In this document: one piece after another, positions 1-11,569 of the stretch
Layout of the letters: every line of letters starts with the position of its first letter
Position numbering within the stretch: position 1 is the stretch's first letter
Assembly (NCBI GenBank): GCA_030407085.1
Contig: CM059587.1
Location: 80,217,001-80,281,000 of the forward strand
Length of the DNA stretch: 64,000 bases
Source of the DNA: Trichopria drosophilae
Lineage: Eukaryota; Arthropoda; Insecta; Hymenoptera; Diapriidae
Direction of reading: 5' to 3'
Notes under the pieces: model-generated
Told to the model about the DNA's origin: nothing
Seen by the model: the letters and a program-made list of their open reading frames with translations, nothing else
Databases searched by the model: none
Translations under genes and position numbers: made by a program

Positions 1-1030
1 GTATTCTGCAAACATTATACCGTAGAAAGAATCGTCTGAATTTTAGAAAATGATAACGAATATTACTTTGATGCGATCAGTTATTGTTTTAACGCCGACT
101 CGCAAATAATATGAAATATCACCATAAATTTTATTGTCATCTTTCTTCACTTTCTTATTGTAACTTTCGATATTTTCCAACTCTGCTGTTAATTTTTTAT
201 TATCGTTACTGACAAATGAATTGCAAATTAATTAACATTCTAATACCATCGAACTACACACGACATTGTGTGGTATATATAATTTAGCGAACAATGGGTA
301 GATGTCGCTACTCGTCGGGTGTAGTTAGTTTCTCGCTTTTCCTTGAATTTGCTGTATGACAATTTTATATGTCGTTTCTCAGCGATTACTCTACTAAAAA
401 TAACGTATACGAAATTTCGATCCTCCTACTCGTAATATAAATTAAACGTTTCATTACATATTATTGTTGGCAAAATAGGATTTCAATGCATCGTTAATCC
501 ATTTGAGGTACATCAATTTATTTCCATCCGCTAAGACATTTGAGGTATATTTAAAAGTTCTTCCATTTTAATGGGGAAATAAAAAACTCCAACTCAATTC
601 TATCCAAATGCATAAGTTTCCATCATTAAGTTATCAAAAATTGTGAAAAAATACTTTTAGCGGGACATAGTTTTGTAGGGCATGAAAAACTGAGGAGAAT
701 GGTACGGTTCTTTTTTCTCATACACCCTCAAAATCTCATTTTATACTTACAAAACGTATTTTTTTGACATTTTGGAAAACGTAACTCACAGCTTTCTTAA
801 TTTGTACTCGATTTTAAAATTTCTTCTTTATTATGAAACAGAATGGATATATTTTTTCAATGCTATGTTATTTACATCGATATCTTAAAGACTCACACAT
901 ATCCCATCGAATATATCTTAGAAATTTCCATTTTTATTCAATTTTTCAACTTTGACAACAATTTCACGATATTATTTGGTGTTGAATATAATTTTCGTCA
1001 CCATTTCTTAAAAGTATATGTAATTCCGAT
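1..1030. other. gene-free AT-rich sequence
   Basis: No reading frame longer than about 85 codons, no convincing splice sites and no repeat that I could pair elsewhere in the window. The short open frame near 843-1100 is rich in Phe, Ile and Tyr, as expected from AT-rich noncoding DNA. Confidence 0.6.
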
Positions 1031-1707
1031 TAAAATAACCGATTTGTTTACTTGGTTAATTCAGCTCTTCATATCTGTTGAAAAAGTTTTTCTGCACTAA
1101 TTTTGGGAACCTTTGTTGGGCGCCAAATTCGAAAAATGCTGCAGGATAAGCAATTTCAAAACAAGAGTCGGATAAATTTTGGGTTCTTTCCCTGCAAACG
1201 AAAAATTATTCAGAATAATAGAAAAGTATTCATTTTCGAACTTAGAATTCTATTTGATGACTTTCATGAATACTTCCGTATTGTCAATCGTTCTAAATCC
1301 TCTTTCAAGAATTGAATAGCTTGTTTTTGAATGCTTCTTTGTTTTACTGGGTTTTTATTGAAATGTTAAAATAACCTATTTGTTTACTTGAATTGATTAA
1401 TTCAGCTCTTCGTATCTGTTGAAAAAGTTTGTCTGTACTAATTTTGGGAACCTTGGTTGGGCGCCAAATTCGAAAAATGATACAGGATAAGGAATTTCAA
1501 AACAAGAGTCGGATAAATTTTGGGTTCTTTCCCAGCAAACGAAAAATTAATCCGAATGATAGAAAAGTATTCATTTTTGAACTTTGAATTGTATTAGATG
1601 ACTTTCATGAACACTTCCCTTTTGTCAATCGTTCTAAATCCTCCATCAAGAATTGAATAGCTTGTTCTTTAATGCTTCTCTATTTGTTTACTGGGTTTTT
1701 ATCGAAA
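1031..1707. repeat. two-copy tandem duplication, about 341-bp unit
   Basis: Copy one spans about 1031-1366 and copy two about 1367-1707. The anchor CGCCAAATTCGAAAAATG occurs at 1121 and 1462, giving a 341-bp offset, and similarity runs the whole unit with scattered substitutions and a 5-bp indel. Each unit has a CC(C/A)TGCAAAC- or CCCAGCAAAC-like stretch (near 1185 and 1535), linking it to the CCCAGCA-type repeats further right. The short frames at 1103-1315 and its copy are not conserved as protein, so I read this as noncoding repeat. Confidence 0.8.
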
Positions 1708-1750
1708 TATGGTTTATTTATGGTTATGGACCAATATTGGTCATTGTATA

Positions 1751-2593
1751 CACGGAAAGGAAGAAACACGACTGAGTCCTGTCTACGCAGCACTGGTTAC
1801 TGCGTGGCCGGTTCGCAAATACATTCTATTTCAACTCGCTATAACTCAGTCAATTTTGAGAATTTTAAAACGAATAAAAAATAAAATTGTTCATTATAGT
1901 TTCCCAGATCTAGTGCACTAAGAAAAAGTGATATATCTTAATAAATAAAAAAGTTATTAATTTTTTAATGCGGAACTGCGAAATTTGTGTTTTTATACGT
2001 TCAGGCGCTTCGTTTATCGAGCGAATTTCAAGCATCCGAAAACTTTCAGCGAGAAAGTTGTTCATTAAGGTATGAACAAATTTTGTGGAAAGTTTCATCT
2101 CCATTGCATTGATAGTTTAAAAGTAATGAATGTTTAATGTTGGTCGTGGCCTTGCGCGCATCGCCGTGGCACAAATGACGCGCTGGCCGTCGGCCGCTAC
2201 CTATTTTAAACATTCATTAATTTTAAAACTATTAATGAAATTGAGATGAAACTTTCCAGAAAATTTGTTCATACCTTAATGAACAAATTTCTCGCTGAAA
2301 GTTTTCGGATGCTTGAAAGTCGCTCGATAAACGAAGCGACTGAATTTATAAAAACACAAATTTCGCAGTTATGCATTAAAAAATTAATAACTTTTTGATT
2401 TATTAAGATATATAATTTTTTCTTTCTGCACTAGATCTGGGAAGCTGTAGTGAACAATTTCATTTTTTATTCGTTTCAAAATTCTCAAAATTGACCGAGT
2501 TATAGCGAGTTGAAATAAAAAGTATTTGCCAACCGGCCACGCAGTAACCAGTGCTGCGTAGACAGGACTCGGTCGTGTTTCTTCCTTTCCGTG
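1751..2593. mobile_element. TA-flanked fold-back element
   Basis: An 843-bp near-palindrome. It begins CACGGAAAGGAAG and ends with the reverse complement CTTCCTTTCCGTG, each end followed directly by TA (1749-1750 and 2594-2595). The arms are about 380 bp (1751-2136 and 2217-2593) with roughly 90 percent or better match by eye, around an 80-bp GC-rich loop (2137-2216). No transposase frame is present. TA target duplication is the hallmark of Tc1/mariner-type transposition, so a non-autonomous member of that superfamily is the likely identity. The open frames on both arms (1709-1921, 2384-2632) are mirror copies of one noncoding sequence. Confidence 0.8.
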
Positions 2594-3724
2594 TACTACT
2601 TGGTGAAAATTGACTAATTTGTAGCAACCCACCCTTTGTTTTAAATAGGTATTTTAGCTAATTCTGATTGAAAGAGTTCCGCGGATGGAATGTTTACAAG
2701 TTATTCTACTTTTCGTTCCAGCTTTTGAAAATAAAACGATTTTTTCACTCCGACTCAAAATCCATTATCTGTGCGGAACTTATTTCGATACCGTATCACG
2801 AAGACGAAGGAAATCGCCGTAGATTTTCCTCCGGGAATGTCCATTACGTGCTTCAGTTCCACAATACACATAGAGTCCACGTGTATAGCAGTTTTTACTG
2901 TGCATGAAATGCGGCATTTGAAAGCGAAATGTAGCGAAAACGCAGGACAGAAGTAAAGTGCTATTTCGTTGTGCACAGCTGCGTGACAATGCAGGACGTG
3001 TCGGTGCGCTTCGTGCTAATGAATAATTCTTCTTAAGCTTTTTACTACGCACCAATAGTAAAGATTGACAATGATCATTTTTTTCTCCGACATCGTCGAC
3101 TCGACGTTTTAGAACCGTTAAATGGCTGGCTCACATTTTCAATTGCGATAACCGATCCCTCGCTGGCCGAGTTCCATGAAAAAGAAAACAGAATTGCAAA
3201 ACCAGTTATGAAATTGAAACAAACTTCAATGGGTTGTAAATTTACGATAATTTCCCGTCAAATAAACCAAAAGATTCGAAAGAATTTTTCTCATTTTTCA
3301 CGTTAAACACTAGAACGTTTGCAGAATGTTATCTCGTTAAGAATATTGTCTTGGGTTCTATTCCAGGCTTATTCTTTACATTCGACAAATTTCCAAAATA
3401 CCTGTAGATAGGCACATTAAATGTCGTAATGACATGAAAAAGTATTTAATTTGCGAAATTCTTTGTGTGATATTGTTAGGTTCAGTTTGCAAGAAATGAT
3501 TACTCTATGTAACGATATCAAACAAACGTTCATTATGTGAAAACTTACCTTTATTTTTAGTTATCGTTTTTGAAATGTTTATTATCAACGAAAATACCAC
3601 TAGTGTCAAATATTGGTTTTGAAAAATGCTAAACACGATAGTCTATACCTTAAAAAATAACAAGTTGAAATTGCCAGTCTGCAGACATCAGAAGAATACT
3701 CTCTTCTCGGTTCAAATTATTAAA
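2594..3724. other. gene-free stretch with a small CpG-richer patch
   Basis: Between about 2770 and 3030 the composition rises in GC and CpG and short frames are open on both strands (for example 2771-2956 plus and 2755-2976 minus). Neither has a good start context or splice-site pair, so no gene is called. The patch could be a decayed exon or a promoter remnant. Confidence 0.4.
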
Positions 3725-5050
3725 TTAACTCATAAACGACTGAAATGACATTTTTTAACTTCAATTTCAATTAAGTTTTTCGTATAAAAATCACATTAAA
3801 AAAACTGAAAAGTACTTATGCCACTATTTTGGAGGTCACTCGCGAAAATTGAGTTTTCGCCATCAGGAATTCAAATATGTCATCAATTTTGAAGAGAATT
3901 GCAAAAAAATGTAGAAATATTTATGGATTTTTTTCGAGTTATCTGAATATTGAGATTCTATTGAAACTATGAACATAGGAAAATTGTAATTTAATTTGTT
4001 TATGTTATACCTTCATTGGAACAACCTCAAAATTGTGTTGCAGTGATCATTCCTTTTGAAAAATCTGAGGACGCTCCAACTCAGAAACTGTCAGCGTTTT
4101 TTAACAAATAAGAACGAAAAGTTTTTAGAAATCACCGAGAAGTATATTGGCATTTTTTTAGATTTTTTAAACAATATGTTTCGACATTTTGTATCAAGAA
4201 TTTGTAATAAATTTTTAGAAATTAACGACAAATTCTGAACAAGAGATAGAAAAAGTATTTTTTCTACATTGCAATTTTTTTCAAAAGTTTATAGTTTCCG
4301 AGAGAAAAAGTCCTATAGTATAATAATATTTGAAATTTGATTTCACTTCCTTAAGAACTATCAACTTTTGAACAAAATTGCAAAGAACAAAAAATGCTTA
4401 GAATTCATAAAGGAATATACCAAAGTTATTTCGGAATTTTTCATAAATTTTTAAAAATTTATTACTAAATTTAAATAACAAATTTCTGAAAAATAATTCA
4501 AAAAATCTGATATACTGATTTCTAAGCTTTTTTATTCTTTTAATTTGTTCTAAAGAAACCCGTGGTTTTTTATTTACAGTGTCTAAAACTATTTCAAAGA
4601 AATTTTAAATAAATGTAACTTCTTTAATCAAATATTCCAATATCTATCATCAATAGTCCATAGGTTCAATAGAATTCCAATATTCTGTTGGCTTAAAAAA
4701 AATCATAAATATTTATTTTTTTTTAGATATTTTCTTCCAAATGGGTATTATATTGGAATTTCAGATTTCTGAAACTCAATTTTTATCTCGGAACTTTCAA
4801 AAACGACTTCGAAAATAGTTGGATGCCTGCCTTTTAATTTTTTCAACTTTGATTTTGATACGAAATGCTTAACAATATTTTTTCTTGGAAATTGTAAACT
4901 TTAGAAAAATTTTCCGTAGAACTAGAATGTCTTAGAACTGGGCGAAGAATACCAGAACCCTTATTGTTAGAAGGTATTGATAAGATTTTTATTTTTTGTT
5001 AAATGCGAAAATCGACATTTTGAAAAAGTCCCTAACAAAATTTTGGAGTA
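3725..5050 (+). mobile_element. degenerate TTAA-type fold-back relative (family 1-like)
   Basis: The left end reads TTAACTCATAAACGACTG. It is followed by segments matching, in order but with heavy divergence, the left arm of the intact element at 14716-15770 and the partial copy at 43918, including the run ACTATTTTGGAGGTCACTCG near 3821. The right end cannot be located. I regard it as an old, decayed copy; the boundary at 5050 is approximate. Confidence 0.4.
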
Positions 5051-6567
5051 TTCTTTGAATAATTATAAGATATTTTTATTGTAAGGAATTTTTCTGTAAA
5101 TTCTACAGAAAAATATTGTATATTCAGAATTGAATATTGAAATAAACCTCAAACTCAATGTCGTTCGTTGACTATTAATCGTTTTGCATGAAAAATAACA
5201 GCTGGGTCCATTTCAAATACTGCAGGCAGGCCGAAGATATATCAAGAATCATCTTCATTTGTGTTTTGAAAAACATCCCACTTTTTCTCTATATAGGGTA
5301 ATATAAACTAATTCGAACCCCATTTGCATAAGAGAACAAAATGCAGTAGCAGACGTTACGATCGCACCTAGCGGTGATAACAGAAAGTTTGTTGATTGAG
5401 TTTACAATTAATATTACTAGAATGTGTAATTTCGAGGTTGAATGTTGTAATCTTGTCATGATCCCATTTACTAGAGTTAACTGTGCTCAATACGATATGC
5501 TAATTTTTATTATGAATGTAAATTTAATAATAATCCTCAAGTACGTCAGTGATTACTTCGTAAATTAATAAAATGTTAAGAAAATTAGTTCTTTCTTGTA
5601 CCTCATGAGGTTGACTACCTATTGTTTTGTTTTTCTATTTATATTTGTTTAATATAGGCTTCTTGTCATTTAATAAATATTTGCACAGATATGACTAGGA
5701 ACCAATATTTCGATTTAGCATCAGCAACATTAAAAATTATTTTGTTCAAAATTGAATGCCATGAGCTTCATATTAATACGTGTTGAATAATAACAAGTAC
5801 ATTCACTGCTACTAATAAGTAAATATTACTATATCATCTGATATAAACATCTAGACTAACACACTACTTGTATTAGTTGCAAAACTACTTTATTTATTTA
5901 ATTAACATATTAAACTGCTTGTACATACACAGGTTTCTTTAGGAAATTTTCAAGTCTACTAGTGCTAATTGTTTATGTACTAGTAGTAAAGAAACAAAAG
6001 AATGGGGATTAAAAACAATTTAAAGTATAATACACCAATATTCATAAAAATATTACTGATTTTTATACGTACAACTTACAAATTATTATAATGAAGTACT
6101 AACATAACATACAACTAAAAATCATTAATATCGGAACTACAAACTTTACAAAATGAAGGTACCTTTTATACCAATAAAGAACAAAACATTAAACTAATTG
6201 TTTTCAAGAAAATATCATTATTCCATTTTAAATGTTTGTTTCCAGCCATAATAAAGTATAAACCGCCATTGAAAGACGTCAAACTGATATTTTCATTGTC
6301 AGTTTTATCACGAGTAAAATTTGTCGCTTGATTAGCAAATGTTATATTTTTCAACAGATTGAAGACGTCGATTCAACAATTAAATGGAATAATAATTACT
6401 TAAATTTCAAACTCTAAACAAACGTAAATTTAAGTGACGTCGAGTGTAATAACGTCTAAAATTATAACGTGCAGTTAATTTGTAATCCAGTATTTCGAGA
6501 ATGTTGTTGTATTAAAAAATTTTATGTTAATACTACTAAAAACATCCAGAAATCGGTAGAAACCAAA
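5051..6567. other. gene-free AT-rich sequence
   Basis: Nothing recognisable. Frames are short and lack coding character; no tandem or inverted repeats were seen. Confidence 0.5.
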
Positions 6568-6842
6568 TTATATAACTTCCTCATCACGCTGAACACGTGG
6601 ACCTACTGCAGGTTGATTTTGTCGATCTATTATCTCGTAAACTTTGAAATTTTTGTTCCTTTTGGCTCTCCAAAAACTTTGGACGATACGAAAGGAAACT
6701 AAAAAAATTTCGAAGATTATTTCAATAATAAACAGAACACTCCTAGGTCTCAAATTCCATCTGGAGGTCTGGATGATGTTATCAACAAGAGCAATTTTGA
6801 TTGGACAAATTATTGTTTTATTGTCCCACTCTAAAGATGTAA
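6568..6842 (-). CDS. possible terminal exon of a small membrane protein
   Basis: On the minus strand a strong acceptor (pyrimidine-rich tract ending TGTACAG, AG at 6843-6844) precedes 275 nt that stay open to a TAA at 6568-6570. The 91-residue product starts TSLEWDNKTIICP, has a hydrophobic stretch around VLFIIEIIFEIFLV that could cross a membrane, and ends in a polar tail finishing RVQRDEEVI. Codon use in the tail looks coding, but I recognise no family. The exon needs one base from an upstream exon. The best upstream candidate is the ATG exon at about 7753-7812, yet no intervening splice pair is certain. It could also be a chance open frame. Confidence 0.3.
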
Positions 6843-7468
6843 CTGTACAGAACAAAAGCAAAGAATTTACTGGATTACCTATAAATGCAATGTTCTACAC
6901 GTCACTACATCACTTGTCTGTCGATGCATTAATCTCCATTCGTCATTTGAGGGACAAAAGACAACACTTAGTCATATATTAAACTACTATTTTACAAGAA
7001 TTGTGCGTGCGTACATTTCGTTACAAAATACTACAAATTGGAACTAACACTACTATTATCCACGAGATCTGTTCCCCTAAATTTAGGGCAAGGAACCTTT
7101 TCAGATAGAAATGTTTCTTACATCATCAGTTCAAGTTCAAAACTGAATAGAATAAAAATTGCCTTGGTAGAAATATGTCTATTTATCCTATACCTTTAAC
7201 ATGATAAATAAGAATGTTGTACAAAAAATGTTTTCATTTCTGCCAGGGTGAATGGATTGTTTAATTCACTTTGTTTCACCTGAATCTGAACCACTTTTAG
7301 AACATTTCGTTTCCTCTTTAATTGACTTTCAATTTCCATCAGAAAAACGAAAGGTGTACATAATAGAGGACTTTAAGTAATTAAGAAACTGGTAGGACCT
7401 TCCAACGCCATAATAATAAAGGAACAGACCTCGCCATAATTGTTGTTATTGTATGATGCAAATCGTAA

Positions 7469-7812
7469 TTATGGAGCTGAAATGATGTTCAATGATGTCC
7501 AAAAAGAATTGGTTAAAAAACGTGAACTCCCGTGATGATTTTTCGAAATACTCGTGCTATTCGGATTCCAGTGGATTTTTTTGGAATTGGTGCGACTTTT
7601 CGATAAGACAAAAATCGTCCCCGCGATATACGCACATGCAGAGTCGTTCGTGCAGGAACAAAAGTAGACCAATATGTACTTCAACGAGTCGTTCAATCCC
7701 TCGATGGCGCTTGATGCAGCTCCAAATTTGTTCAACCCCTGATTCATGGCCCTCATCTCTGGCCCTCGCTCACACGATCTGTTCGACGGTCTGCATTTTG
7801 AGCAATCGCCAT
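7469..7812 (-). CDS. possible 5' exon or broken small gene
   Basis: An ATG at 7812-7810 on the minus strand has a strong insect context (AAAATGG) and starts MAIAQNADRRTDRVSEGQR before a TGA at 7755-7753. That TGA overlaps (ATGA) the ATG of a second frame, open to 7469, which reads RAMNQGLNKFGAASSAIEGL and looks helical. Either a GT donor lies near GTGTGAGCG (about 7774), a one-base indel separates two halves of one exon, or the second frame is spurious. Upstream sequence to 8220 looks like a housekeeping promoter and 5' UTR, which favours a real gene. No family is recognised. Confidence 0.35.
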
Positions 7813-8039
7813 TTTTATTTTCTTGAATTATCCAAACGCGAACCTAACCTGGAAAGAAATCGAAGCGTTGTTGACGGATTTTTCGGCGTCGAACAAAAGG
7901 GTAAAATTGTCTCTTGGCGTCGATTATGTTTACTTGCGTCACTCGTCAAAGGTACACTTCGCACAAGTGAAAAAAACAATAGGAAGATCTTCGTTCACGG
8001 AACATTACGGAGTAAATAATTGCCACTACTTTTCCTCAA

Positions 8040-8220
8040 TCGACGTTTTGTAGCACAAACTTTTAATACTGCTCGCAATCGCAAGCTTCGGAAGTTCCAA
8101 GCTCGCGCAAGCGGGTAAGCATATCGATTAATAAAACGAAAAGGCACAAGGCGCGTTCACAATGGAACCTAGATTCAAATTCTAGCCAATCGGCGCTAAG
8201 GACGTTTTCTCCCTTCACCG
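8040..8220 (-). promoter_or_regulatory. candidate housekeeping promoter for the 7812 start
   Basis: A CpG-richer patch upstream, in minus orientation, of the ATG at 7812. It contains a DRE-like TATCGAT (8122-8128) and an inverted CCAAT box (ATTGG on the minus strand, 8186-8190). Both are typical of TATA-less insect promoters. Support is motif-based only. Confidence 0.35.
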
Positions 8221-8548
8221 GTAGAATTGACGAGTTCAAAATATTTTGTTCAAGGAATTAAATATTCTTGATCCTTATTCTAATCCAGAATTCTGGAAAT
8301 ATAGTTTTATCATATAATTTGTACCAGGCCTTTGATATTAGGGAAACAATCGCTGAATCTAAGGATATCCTAATTCCAAAATTTTGTAAATTGTTCGTTG
8401 TTGATTATAATTGAAACAACCTGCATGATACGAATTTTGAACATTTTGGAGCTTCTTTGCAATTATTCAGGAAATATTTTACTTTTGTATTAACACCATG
8501 AATCTGTAAATAATGTTTTTAACTGCAGTAGTTGTTGCTAAATAATGC

Positions 8549-9601
8549 AATTGAGGCGTCTCACAACAGAAATGGCTAAATCACAATAAATACGTTTTGA
8601 AAAAAAAACACAAAAACCTCTATGTCTTTAATGTATCTAAATTGCTTGTTAACCAATAAACTGTTCAATTCACTCATGAAAAATAAGATTTTTGAACGCA
8701 TTCCCAAAAATAAAAATCGATTTTTTATAGAGAAAAGTCATTTTTTAATATGGACTTAGCCAATTTTGGTGTGACTTTTGGACTTGGCTATTTTTGAAAA
8801 AAAAATTTAAGGACTTAACTCATTTTGATCTGAAATTATGACTTAGCTATTTTTGTTTCAAACATTTTAATGGACTTAGCGATTTTAGATTTGCAATTTA
8901 TAAAGTTGTAAAATAATGTAATAACAATGCGTATTTTCATGATTACTATTAAGGGAAAAAAATTTAAAAGAAATACCTTTTAGTTTTTATCAAAAAATGG
9001 TTACCTTTTTTTTTATCAACATAGTTTTTTAATAATTCATTAAATAAATTTTATTTTTAAGTGCCGTATATACACAAGAAAATTAATCAAATAATTGGTT
9101 AACATATAACAATATAACAATTTTATAAAATTTCAACAAAACAACCGTTTATTCACTTTCATCTTCATTTGTATCGTCTACTGTATAAATTTTATACGTA
9201 CAATATATTATACGCGTTTATTGTATACACGTATATAGATAATAATATAGTATATTATTATGTACGTGTATACATATTATTGCGTACGTACGAGTATGTA
9301 TTTGTGTGGATGTGCATATAATTATGAAATGTGTGTTTTTTTTTTTCATAAATGTACATGTATATTTTATTCTTAAAAGTAACATTGGACTTAGCCATTT
9401 TTAATAAACACGTTCAATGGACTTAGCGGTTTTTTTATTTGCATCAGTTTTCTAACATGCAAGAAACAAACGAAAAAGCACATTTTTTGTCCATTTTATA
9501 ATGAAGTATAACAAAAAATAGACTAAAAAATATGAATATCTGAATAACTCAATTTTCGAAAAAAATGGACTTAGCCATTTCTGTTGTGAGACGCCTCAAT
9601 T
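8549..9601. mobile_element. 1.05-kb element with 31-bp perfect inverted ends
   Basis: The ends are exact inverted copies of 31 bp beginning AATTGAGGCGTCTCACAACA (8549-8579 and 9571-9601). The interior carries repeated subterminal motifs of the type GGACTTAGCCATTTTT in both halves (near 8755, 8785, 8874, 9388, 9419, 9566) and no transposase frame. Spaced copies of one motif near both ends look like binding sites for a transposase supplied in trans. Target duplication is unclear because the flanks are AATT-like. The perfect TIR suggests recent mobility. Confidence 0.8.
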
Positions 9602-11560
9602 TAAGAACAACAAAATTAATGTTGGGCATTGTATTAATGTATTTTGTAGAGATATTTTGGAAAAACTAATTTTATTGCATTCTGAGCTGTTCTCTGTTAT
9701 GGCAATTATAGGCCTCACATAGGAACACATTATCAAAACATAAAATAATTTTAGACGTGATGTAGACAATTTCGTCCACATTTATAAAATATTTTCGAAT
9801 GTCTCATAAGGAGACGTTATTAATGTCTTTTTTTGGTAGGATAGAAGCGTTTCCAGTCTTCAGTCGCAGTTGGAATGTTAATACTATTCCAAAAATAACC
9901 TAAATGTGTATCGACTGTATAAACAATGGATGAATATAAAAAAATCTGCACATCCATTGGCACCATCTGAAAAAGAGAAAGTTTGATCAATTGTCGATAC
10001 ATAATTTGCTTGGTCTGAGTTGGCCGATTATTTGTTAATGACAGCAAATTATTTTCCCAGAAAGAAATGAAAAATTTCTATTTTTGCAGTATACAACATA
10101 TTAATAAATTTAATGAAACAGCTCTTATGACATATCCAGCAATTAAAGAAAATGATGCCATATATTGTCATCGTACTCATAAGAATAGACATAATTTGAC
10201 AATATTCGTGAAACTCCAACTTCTACAACGAGAAGCATAGGCGCCAAATGTAGGGCCGTGAGCGTCGCGGCCGCTCCTGGCGGCTACAAACCAAACTAAT
10301 GTCACCTTGGTTCACTGATGCCTTTTCAGATTTCTGTTACAGTTTAGTAATTTTCTAGTAATGTTACGTAATGTTTCTTCCTGTTACAGAATTTAGTAAA
10401 ATTCTGTTACTTTGGTAACATAAAAGTATCCAAATTTTCTAAAAATTTCTAACAGTGCACTTTGGCATATTATATTCGAAGTGTAACACTCAACCATGAA
10501 CGCTGTTGTGAAATACTCCAAATAACTAATAGATGAAACTAAGAGTATGACTTTTTACTGCTAATATATAAGATGACATCTTTGCATCGAAATTTCAATA
10601 AATTATTTGTTTATACTTTGAAGAGAAACTAATTAATTTATCGTTTCGAGTACAATCTCAAAAATGTTGTCATACTTTCAATCATTGTTCTTAAAAGATT
10701 TGAAAATTTTAATTTTCAGAAACGTGGTTGATGCTATCAAAATATCGAATAATATTGAAAAAAAATTCCGAATTTATCGAGGATATATATGATCCTAGTA
10801 ATTTCTCATCAAATTTTCAATCCATTCCAATCTACACCGCATTGTACAATTCTATTCTTTTCAATCCATTCGGGTGTCAGCAATTCATTTCATGGCGTCG
10901 CTCTAATCCAAATGAATATTCATTTATTTGGACATCAAATCCGTTTGATTCAATGATTTTTATCCGTCAGAAACATTCACTCCGAAAATATTTCCAATCC
11001 ATTTCAATCCGTGATTTCAATCAAAAATAGAAAATAGTAAAGAATGAAATCATATACATTTATCAAACTTCTTATGGGATTTGTTACGTTTTTAAACATA
11101 CCTTGAGAATAGATCATCTACGAATGTCAACATATGCACAAACCGTAAATGAAAAATTATTAGGAAATATTGAAAACTTAACAATAGCTATTACTGCAGA
11201 ATGTTATATTTCTTGATCTTGAATTATACAAAAGAAATCAAAAATATTGATCAAGTGCAGAGTGCATACTTTAAAAAGCATCTAAACCTCCCGGAAGTAT
11301 TTAGAAGAATTTAAAATATCAACAATTCAGGATGAATCTTGTTAAAGTATTAACAGGAATTCAAAAACAACATAAAACTTCCTCGGAAATATTAAACAGG
11401 AAAACATTCAATACTTGAGTTATAAATAAAGTTATAAAACCGCGTAAATAAAAAAGAATTAAAAGGAATAAAACATTTACACTCTCACTAAAGGAAAATA
11501 AATTGAAGTGTACTGGTAATAATTGAGTCTTCGAAGTCTGAGTTTCATTTTTTTAAACTT
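9602..11560. other. gene-free stretch with repeat fragments
   Basis: AT-rich sequence without supported exons. The 100-codon frame at 10728-11030 lies in a run with repeated TTCAATCCATT-like motifs of the CCCAGCA repeat type and is not considered coding. A short GC-richer spot at 10250-10290 has no further structure. Confidence 0.45.
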
Positions 11561-11569
11561 GTCCCATCC

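Noticed and set aside
2755..3055. Overlapping frames on both strands in a CpG-richer patch
   Set aside because: Several frames are open at once, as expected from composition, and none has splice sites or a good start.
7492..8053. Plus-strand frames of 175 and 76 codons
   Set aside because: They lie antisense to a region with better minus-strand promoter and start-codon evidence; their Ser/Arg/Cys-rich composition looks non-coding.
8172..8188. tRNA T-arm-like stem CTAGA-TTCAAAT-TCTAG
   Set aside because: No matching acceptor stem, A box or anticodon arm at the right distances.
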